From the NCBI GenBank assembly GCA_029939945.1, contig JAOZRX010000016.1:1-35809 (forward strand): a stretch of 35,809 bases of DNA, read 5' to 3'. Of the stretch, positions 30,874-35,809 are shown piece by piece. Each line of letters starts with the position of its first letter. Positions within the stretch are counted from its first letter, which is position 1. This DNA is from Candidatus Izemoplasma sp. GTDB taxonomy: Bacteria; Bacillota_I; Bacilli_A; Izemoplasmatales; Izemoplasmataceae. Made by a program: the position numbers and the translations under genes. The notes beneath the pieces were generated by a model. It made no database searches, was not told where the DNA came from, and saw only the letters and a list, made by a program, of their open reading frames with translations.

Positions 30874-31749
30874 ATGTATATTCATGAAGAATGCGAAGCT
30901 ACATGTAAAGAATACAAAAAAATGGTGAAAGAAAGAAGTGCTAAAAATCAAAAAATTTGGACTTTAATTTTAGTTGGTTTTGTTATGGTATTAGTGTCGG
31001 TAGCACTGTTTACTAAGATACTTGAAAATGAAACAGGGTTAATTCTTTACTTTGTATATGGAGGAATGATTCTAGTTGGATTAATTGTTGCTGTTTTTAT
31101 TAGTTTCTTAACAATTAGTGAGAAACCAGCCTTTAGATATTTGTATAAAGAAATATATGATAAAATCAATCTAGAAAAAGGCGTTTTTTACGAGTATACT
31201 TCTTATGAAAAGGGAGATTGGGATTTCAATAAAATAGGTGGAATTTTTTCGAAATTTTGTCGTGTAAGTTTAAGAAGACATCTTAAAGGGACATCACCAA
31301 ATTATAATTCATTTGATATATTTGATACAATTTTAATAACTGGAAGTGGGAAGAATAAACACGTTCATTTAAATGGAATGTATTTTGTTGTAAAGAAGAG
31401 TAATCCAACATTATTTCAAGTAAGAACAAATGGTAAACCACACTTAAAAGGAATCAAATACGATAGAGTTGAAGATATTGAAGAATACAAAGTATATCTT
31501 GAAGAAGGAAAAACGATGTCTAATATTGAACATAAATTTATGGAGACTGTAACCAGATTAAAAAGGAATTTAAAGGCAAAGAAAGTATACTTAAGCGTTA
31601 CACATAACGAAATACATTTTGCTTACGTTCCTAAAGTTCCAATCAGAAAACAATATAATATATCAATATTACAAATGAATGAAGTATATAATGATTTCTT
31701 AGATGAGATTAGATTTATTGATGAGTTAGTAGATACAACAGAGTTTTAA
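30874..31749 (+). CDS. Two-TM protein with DUF3137-like cytosolic domain
   Basis: Function is unknown. The N-terminal 28 residues are charged (EECEATCKEYKKMVKE). They are followed by two hydrophobic helices (about 28-48 and 56-80) and a ~200-residue soluble domain. In that domain, LNGMYFVVKKSN, then EEYKVYLEEGKT...FMETVTRLKRNLK, then VYLSVTHNEIHFAYVP resemble the layout of DUF3137 proteins, where a strand-rich core ends in a helix and a final sheet. That match is by eye and moderate. I start it at the ATG at 30874, preceded by AAGGAG; a GTG at 30865 overlaps that site. It is the first gene of an operon with an rRNA methyltransferase gene and a DUF1361 gene, with 20 bases to the next ATG. Confidence 0.7.
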   Translation: MYIHEECEATCKEYKKMVKERSAKNQKIWTLILVGFVMVLVSVALFTKILENETGLILYFVYGGMILVGLIVAVFISFLTISEKPAFRYLYKEIYDKINLEKGVFYEYTSYEKGDWDFNKIGGIFSKFCRVSLRRHLKGTSPNYNSFDIFDTILITGSGKNKHVHLNGMYFVVKKSNPTLFQVRTNGKPHLKGIKYDRVEDIEEYKVYLEEGKTMSNIEHKFMETVTRLKRNLKAKKVYLSVTHNEIHFAYVPKVPIRKQYNISILQMNEVYNDFLDEIRFIDELVDTTEF

Positions 31750-31769
31750 ATATACTGGAGGATTTATTT

Positions 31770-32918
31770 ATGGAAAAATATGAGTTAATTGCGACTACTA
31801 CCTTCGGGATAGAAGCTGTTGTTAAGAGAGAATTAGTTAATTTAGGGTTTGAAGTAATAAAAACAGAAAACGGAAAAGTAACTTTTTTGAGTGATAAAAC
31901 TGGAATTGCGAAAGCTAATTTATGGCTGCGTAGCGCAGACAGAGTGCTATTAAAAGTTGGAGAATTTAAAGCGTACACTTTTGATGAATTATTTGATAAT
32001 ACTAATGCATTACCATGGCATAACTATATTCCACTTGATGGAAAGTTTACTGTTAATGGTAAGTCAGTTAAATCAAAACTTTTTAGTATATCTGACTGTC
32101 AAAGGATTGTTAAAAAATCGATCGTTGAGAATTTAAAGAAAAAACATAATGTAGAATGGTTTTCAGAAACTGGAGCAGCTTATACAGTTTTAATCTCAAT
32201 CTTAAAAGATGTTGCTACATTAACAATTGATACTTCAGGTGTAGCTTTACACAAAAGAGGCTATCGAATTAAAACAGTTGAAGCTCCTTTAAAAGAGACA
32301 TTAGCTGCGACACTTGTTATGCTAAGTTTTTGGAATAAAGATAGAATATTATATGATGTATTTTGTGGCTCAGGAACTATTCCAATTGAAGCTGCGTTAA
32401 TTGGTCGCAATATTGCACCAGGGTTAAGCAGAGATTTTGCTTCAAAACATTGGCCACTAATTGGTAAAGAGATATGGAAACAAGAGACTAAAAAAGCATA
32501 TTTAGCAATCGACTATGATGTCGATTTAAAAATATATGCTTCTGATATAAGTAGAAAGAATTTAGAAGCTGCTATGGAAAACGCTGAAGAAGCTGGAGTA
32601 GATGATTGTATCGTCTTTGCAAACAGTGATTTTAGAGATGTTGAATATACAAATGATTATGGTGTAATAGTATCTAATCCACCATACGGTGAGAGATTAT
32701 CAGACGAAAATCAAGTAAAAAGATTATACAGAGATATGGGTAAAATATTTAACAAATTAGATACTTGGTCTAAATATTTCTTTACTTCTTTTGATACTTT
32801 TGAAGAAGTATATAATAAAAAAGCTGATCGACAAAGAAAACTGTATAACGGAAGAATTGAAGCAAGATATTATCAATATTTAGGACCTAGACCGCCTTTA
32901 AAAGACAAAGATAATTAG
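31770..32918 (+). CDS. THUMP-domain class I RNA methyltransferase (RlmL/YpsC-like)
   Basis: Members of this family make N2-methylguanosine in 23S rRNA (G2445 in E. coli numbering for the RlmL N-terminal half). The N-terminus (ELIATTTFGIEAVVKREL) is the ferredoxin-like/THUMP entry, and the THUMP region continues to ~155 (DTSGVALHKRGYRIKT is its typical end). The methyltransferase domain has the SAM loop DVFCGSGTIPIEAAL and catalytic NPPYGERL at residues 303-310. The length of 382 matches the stand-alone Gram-positive YpsC form, without the RlmK half. GGAGG precedes the ATG. The exact target base is inferred from the family. It sits between two membrane-protein genes in one operon. Confidence 0.9.
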   Translation: MEKYELIATTTFGIEAVVKRELVNLGFEVIKTENGKVTFLSDKTGIAKANLWLRSADRVLLKVGEFKAYTFDELFDNTNALPWHNYIPLDGKFTVNGKSVKSKLFSISDCQRIVKKSIVENLKKKHNVEWFSETGAAYTVLISILKDVATLTIDTSGVALHKRGYRIKTVEAPLKETLAATLVMLSFWNKDRILYDVFCGSGTIPIEAALIGRNIAPGLSRDFASKHWPLIGKEIWKQETKKAYLAIDYDVDLKIYASDISRKNLEAAMENAEEAGVDDCIVFANSDFRDVEYTNDYGVIVSNPPYGERLSDENQVKRLYRDMGKIFNKLDTWSKYFFTSFDTFEEVYNKKADRQRKLYNGRIEARYYQYLGPRPPLKDKDN

Positions 32919-32930
32919 GGAGATACTTTT

Positions 32931-33638
32931 ATGAACTTGATTAGCACTGCACTTAACGATAAACTATTAAAACACTTTGCTATTGTCGGAGCAATTTACA
33001 TTCCTTTATCATTTGTAATAGCAATAATAACAAGAAGTTTCTTAAATATAATGCTGGGATGGAATATTATTCTTGCTTTTATTCCGATTATTTTAGCTTA
33101 TTTATTTCAACTTATAATAAAAGAAGAAAAAACGGAACTATCTCATAAGATTAAGATAGTACTAATATTTCTTTTTTGGTTGTTCTTTTTCCCAAATTCT
33201 TTTTATATAATAACTGATTTTATCCATTTAGGAGGAGAAGAATTCTATTTTAGAGAACATCTATATGCTCCTTTTACATATACTAAGAATTTCATTGGAT
33301 ATTTGACTTTACTGCATATCTTCTTTGGAGCATTTGTAGCTGCAGTAATGGCTAGTTACTCTTTAAAAATGATGCAAGAATATTTAATAAACAAATATAG
33401 TAGAATTAAATCTGAATTATTTGTTATCGTAATATTGTTCTTATCTAGTATTGGGATTTATATAGGTAGATTTCTTAGATTGAATTCTTGGGACATGTTA
33501 AATCCATTTTATGTAATTGAGAGATTTTTTATAAGTTTGAATACTTTTTCAATTGAGTTTATTCTCATGTTTCTACTAATTCAGGCAGCATTATACTATT
33601 TTATAAGACCATTCATTAAAATAAATATTACACTTTAA
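32931..33638 (+). CDS. DUF1361 membrane protein
   Basis: This 235-residue integral membrane protein has about six hydrophobic segments. Two stretches identify the DUF1361 family: FWLFFFPNSFYIITDFIHL near residue 85 and SSIGIYIGRFLRLNSWD near residue 180. The conserved polar residues inside these segments (Pro-Asn, Asp, Arg, Asn, Asp) suggest an enzyme or transporter active site within the membrane, but no function is established that I know of. GGGAGA precedes the ATG, 12 bases after the methyltransferase stop, so it is the last gene of that operon. No terminator hairpin is evident before the next gene. Confidence 0.85.
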   Translation: MNLISTALNDKLLKHFAIVGAIYIPLSFVIAIITRSFLNIMLGWNIILAFIPIILAYLFQLIIKEEKTELSHKIKIVLIFLFWLFFFPNSFYIITDFIHLGGEEFYFREHLYAPFTYTKNFIGYLTLLHIFFGAFVAAVMASYSLKMMQEYLINKYSRIKSELFVIVILFLSSIGIYIGRFLRLNSWDMLNPFYVIERFFISLNTFSIEFILMFLLIQAALYYFIRPFIKINITL

Positions 33639-33653
33639 ATTCAAAATATATAC

Positions 33654-33665
33654 ACATATATATGT
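33654..33665. repeat. 12-base AT palindrome before the transglutaminase-like gene
   Basis: ACATATATATGT is a perfect palindrome in the 71-base gap between the DUF1361 and transglutaminase-like genes, about 45 bases before the ATG. In such AT-rich DNA this could be chance. I see only weak promoter-like hexamers around it. Confidence 0.25.
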
Positions 33666-33709
33666 TAAAATAAGTTATATAAAATAATATTCAAAAGGAT
33701 TGATTAATA

Positions 33710-35458
33710 ATGACGAAAATCATAGTTGCTACAATACTTTCTTTCATCTTAGTATTTGGTGGAAGTTATGTTTATACGACATACTATAAAGTAAATGAAT
33801 CAGTAATATTAGTCTCATGTAGTGAGACATATGACATTTCAGATAATGAAATGCTTTTAGACTGTGATGTTGTTGATGAAGATTCTATTATTAGTACTGA
33901 GTATCCTTTAATGTTAACTTTATTTGATAGTGATGATGTTCTTGTTTTAGAAAGAGTTTTACCTGCTGGATCTAATCTTGTTTTATTTGATGAACTAGAT
34001 TATAATTCTGAATATAGTTTGGCAATTGATGGATATAAGATTCTTGAAGAAGAATATGTTGAACAAGATTTTTTCACTCTTGATTTTTCAACTGTTTATG
34101 AAGATTTTATTATTCCAGAAATCTCATTGAGCGCAGCAATAACTACCGATACTTCAACAAATTTTAGTGTAAGTTTAGCTGACACACAATCACGCAGTAC
34201 ATCTATTGAAGTTACTGTATTATTAGATGATAGCGAAGTTTCTACATTGTCTTTAACTGACTTTTCGGATTTAGATATAGAAATAACTGAATTATTACAA
34301 CAAACTGATTACTCAATACTTGTAACTTCAGTTTTTACAATGAATGACTATGATACATGGACAACTGGTATTGAGCTTATTGAAATAACAACTTTAAGAA
34401 CACCACTTATTCCTAGTGCTGATATATCTAATGCTACTCATGATAATATTACTTTAGAGTTTAATTTAGAAACAGAGGATGAAGACGGTACTGCGGTAAC
34501 TTATTTAATTGAATTAATTGATTTAGAAGATAATGTACTATTATCATTTGTTCCAATTGGAACAAATATCGAAGTTGATATCTCTGAAATTACAACTGAT
34601 TGCACATTATCGGTGAAGTCTAATTATACATTTTTAGGAGTAGAATATCTAAATCAGGAATTAGAGACATACATTGTTTATACAAATCAGTATGCTAATT
34701 TCTTTGAACTGCCAACTCTTTCATTAGTTGATACTTCAATACCTTTATCAAATTATGATGACTATGACGATTACCTTTATACGTTTTATAATGAAGGACT
34801 AACTGAATTCACAATCAATTGTGATGAATCTCTTGATTGTGCCTTATTAGTAGATAGTCCTTTATATAGTGATATTCCATTTGAAATAGCGGGATTTATT
34901 CATCCATTTTACAGTCCAAATCAAATTGAGTATTCATACACAACAGAGTCTGTTGATGTCACAATTGATAACGAATATACATCAGCCTTAATTTATAGTA
35001 TTAATCAAGAGATTAATCCGATTTTAGATTCGATTATTACTGAGGAAATGACTGATGAAGACAAGATAAAAGCAGTTCATGACTATGTAATCAATAATTC
35101 TGTTTATGATACTGATTGCTACGATAATGAAGGAACATGTGATAATGATCACACAGCTATGGGGATTTTATTTGATGGAAATGCAGTATGTGATGGATAC
35201 TCTCATTTAGTGGATATTATGCTTAGAGCTTTACGTATTCCTTCAATTAGAATTAGTTCATCAGTTCATCAATGGAACGGAGTTTATAATGATGGTTCTT
35301 GGTATCATTTAGATGCTACTTGGGATGATCCTGTAAGCCCTGGTGGAGAAAGTTATTTAGAGTATGATTATTTTTTAATTGAAACAACTGACTTATTTAT
35401 TCTTGATGATTCAGGTTCACATACATATGACACTAAATATACTAATTTTATTAATTAG
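33710..35458 (+). CDS. Secreted or membrane-anchored transglutaminase-like protein with beta-sandwich repeats
   Basis: The 582-residue product starts with a signal or anchor helix (TKIIVATILSFILVFGGSYVY) and lies outside the membrane after that. Residues ~30-330 look like three beta-sandwich (fibronectin type III-like) repeats. The C-terminal domain is transglutaminase-like, with a complete triad: C494 in AVCDGYSHLVD, H520 in SVHQWNGVY and D535 in WYHLDATWDDP. Bacterial members usually act as cysteine proteases or cross-linkers on surface proteins or peptides. The protein is strikingly acidic, rich in D, E, S and T with few lysines. Extra cysteines occur in pairs, such as NCDESLDC and DCYDNEGTC, which could form disulfides. 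AAAGGA precedes the ATG. The substrate is unknown. Confidence 0.85.
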   Translation: MTKIIVATILSFILVFGGSYVYTTYYKVNESVILVSCSETYDISDNEMLLDCDVVDEDSIISTEYPLMLTLFDSDDVLVLERVLPAGSNLVLFDELDYNSEYSLAIDGYKILEEEYVEQDFFTLDFSTVYEDFIIPEISLSAAITTDTSTNFSVSLADTQSRSTSIEVTVLLDDSEVSTLSLTDFSDLDIEITELLQQTDYSILVTSVFTMNDYDTWTTGIELIEITTLRTPLIPSADISNATHDNITLEFNLETEDEDGTAVTYLIELIDLEDNVLLSFVPIGTNIEVDISEITTDCTLSVKSNYTFLGVEYLNQELETYIVYTNQYANFFELPTLSLVDTSIPLSNYDDYDDYLYTFYNEGLTEFTINCDESLDCALLVDSPLYSDIPFEIAGFIHPFYSPNQIEYSYTTESVDVTIDNEYTSALIYSINQEINPILDSIITEEMTDEDKIKAVHDYVINNSVYDTDCYDNEGTCDNDHTAMGILFDGNAVCDGYSHLVDIMLRALRIPSIRISSSVHQWNGVYNDGSWYHLDATWDDPVSPGGESYLEYDYFLIETTDLFILDDSGSHTYDTKYTNFIN

Positions 35459-35490
35459 TTAGTTATCTAGAAAAAAAAGGCTTATTACTG

Positions 35491-35519
35491 TTGTAATAAT
35501 AAAACTAATAATATATAAT
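35491..35519 (+). promoter_or_regulatory. Promoter of the pheS leader
   Basis: TTGTAA (35491-35496) and TATAAT (35514-35519) are 17 bases apart; transcription would start near 35526. A short hairpin (TTATTAC/GTAATAA) just upstream overlaps the -35 and lacks a T-tail, so I do not call it a terminator for the preceding gene. Confidence 0.6.
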
Positions 35520-35525
35520 ACAATA

Positions 35526-35747
35526 GTATAAATCAGTGACGAAGAAGTAGTACTTGGAATCTTAGTATTAAAGAGAGGAATACATTGCTGGAAGTATTCT
35601 ATATTAACTCTGAGGAATTCATCTTTTAGAGGCGTTAACTGCGCACGTGTATCTTGCGTTAAAGGATATGAGAGCTAGTATATTACTAGAACTAAGGTGG
35701 TACCGCGGATATAATGTTCGTCCTTTTATAGGGCGTTCTTTTTTTAT
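35526..35747 (+). ncRNA. T-box leader (phenylalanine) of pheS
   Basis: The T-box core AAGGTGGTACCGCGG at 35694-35708 matches the family consensus. The specifier is TTC at 35618-35620, in GAATTCATCTTTTAG: the usual GAA before the codon and A after it, with two bases before CTTT exactly as in the thrS leader. TTC is a phenylalanine codon, and the following gene begins like pheS. Uncharged tRNA-Phe would stabilise the antiterminator and allow read-through. The leader fills most of the 309-base stretch between the two genes. Confidence 0.93.
35719..35747 (+). terminator. Regulated terminator of the pheS T-box
   Basis: CGTCCT (35719-35724) pairs with AGGGCG (35730-35735), including one T-G pair, around a five-base loop; TTCTTTTTTT follows. 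Confidence 0.85.
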
Positions 35748-35767
35748 AGTAAAAAGGAGTGAAATAA

Positions 35768-35809
35768 ATGAAACTAAATGAGAAATTAGAAGAGATTAAA
35801 AAAGAAGCA
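35768..35809 (+). CDS. pheS: Phenylalanyl-tRNA synthetase alpha subunit, first 14 codons (cut by window end)
   Basis: Only MKLNEKLEEIKKEA is visible. It begins at an ATG behind AAAAGGAGTG and resembles the N-terminal helix of the PheS coiled-coil arm. The identification rests mainly on the phenylalanine T-box directly upstream; pheT is expected next, outside the window. Confidence 0.8.
   Translation, partial: MKLNEKLEEIKKEA

Noticed and set aside
35483-35502. Hairpin TTATTAC/GTAATAA as terminator of the transglutaminase-like gene
   Set aside because: No T-run follows and the right arm is part of the pheS leader promoter, so I do not call it.
1-35809. TGA read as tryptophan (Mycoplasma code)
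   Set aside because: TGA ends several genes at family-appropriate positions and tryptophans at conserved sites are TGG.
1-35809. CRISPR arrays, phage genes, toxin-antitoxin or defence clusters, tRNA or rRNA genes
   Set aside because: Scanned for direct repeats, integrase/capsid-like products and tRNA cores; nothing found beyond the IS-like remnant.

Overview
This 35.8 kb window looks like chromosomal core sequence from a very AT-rich, low-GC Gram-positive bacterium. Genes are tightly packed, Shine-Dalgarno sites are strong (AGGAGG, GAGGTG) and intrinsic terminators are abundant. The gene set is Bacillota-type: polC, dnaB/dnaI primosome loaders, pepV, coaX, rqcH, and T-box-controlled tRNA synthetases. 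TGA is used as a stop (5' ATPase, diguanylate cyclase and trmB genes) and tryptophan is TGG, so the standard code applies. My best guess is a free-living relative of the Mollicutes, such as Izemoplasmatales/Haloplasma, or another deep Bacillota lineage. That is inferred from gene content and composition, not from a database search.

Layout. 1-1.4 kb: the 3' end of tyrS, an apparent IS3-type remnant tangled with a terminator, and an orphan membrane protein. 1.4-3.8 kb (minus strand): a zinc/cadmium export operon (P1B-2 ATPase plus SmtB/CzrA-type ArsR repressor) with an operator-like dyad inside its promoter. 4-8 kb: dipeptidase PepV, then a large PAS-GGDEF-HD-GYP cyclic-di-GMP protein whose promoter lies in the loop of the pepV terminator. 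8-11.5 kb: trmB, an M42 aminopeptidase, a probable pantothenate ECF transporter subunit, type III pantothenate kinase and acyl carrier protein. 11.6-16.5 kb: polA, a CDF metal transporter, a nitroreductase and mutM in one run. 16.5-19.6 kb: coaE, an unknown 121-residue protein, dnaB and dnaI. 19.6-22 kb: a threonine T-box, thrS and a tiny overlapping membrane-protein gene missed by length cut-offs. 22-24.5 kb: a membrane-bound Xre regulator convergent with rqcH. 24.5-30 kb: gmk-rpoZ and polC. 30-35.5 kb: four membrane or envelope genes (BaxI_1-like, DUF3137-like, DUF1361, secreted transglutaminase-like) and a THUMP rRNA methyltransferase. The window ends with a phenylalanine T-box and the first 14 codons of pheS.

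Shared themes. Pantothenate uptake (ECF S subunit), CoaX and CoaE are three steps of CoA supply, and AcpP is a user of its phosphopantetheine. PolA, MutM, DnaB, DnaI and PolC form a replication/repair set; the polA-mutM-coaE-dnaB-dnaI-thrS order resembles Bacillus with insertions and losses. Regulation visible in the DNA includes two T-boxes, an ArsR operator candidate, other dyads over promoters, and many extended -10 promoters. I see no phage, CRISPR array, tRNA, rRNA or defence island, and no clearly novel multi-gene system. The most unusual elements are the IS/terminator overlap, the leaderless mini-ORF with dyad before the Xre gene, the thrS-coupled micro-protein, the unknown gene in the primosome operon, and the acidic secreted transglutaminase-like protein.
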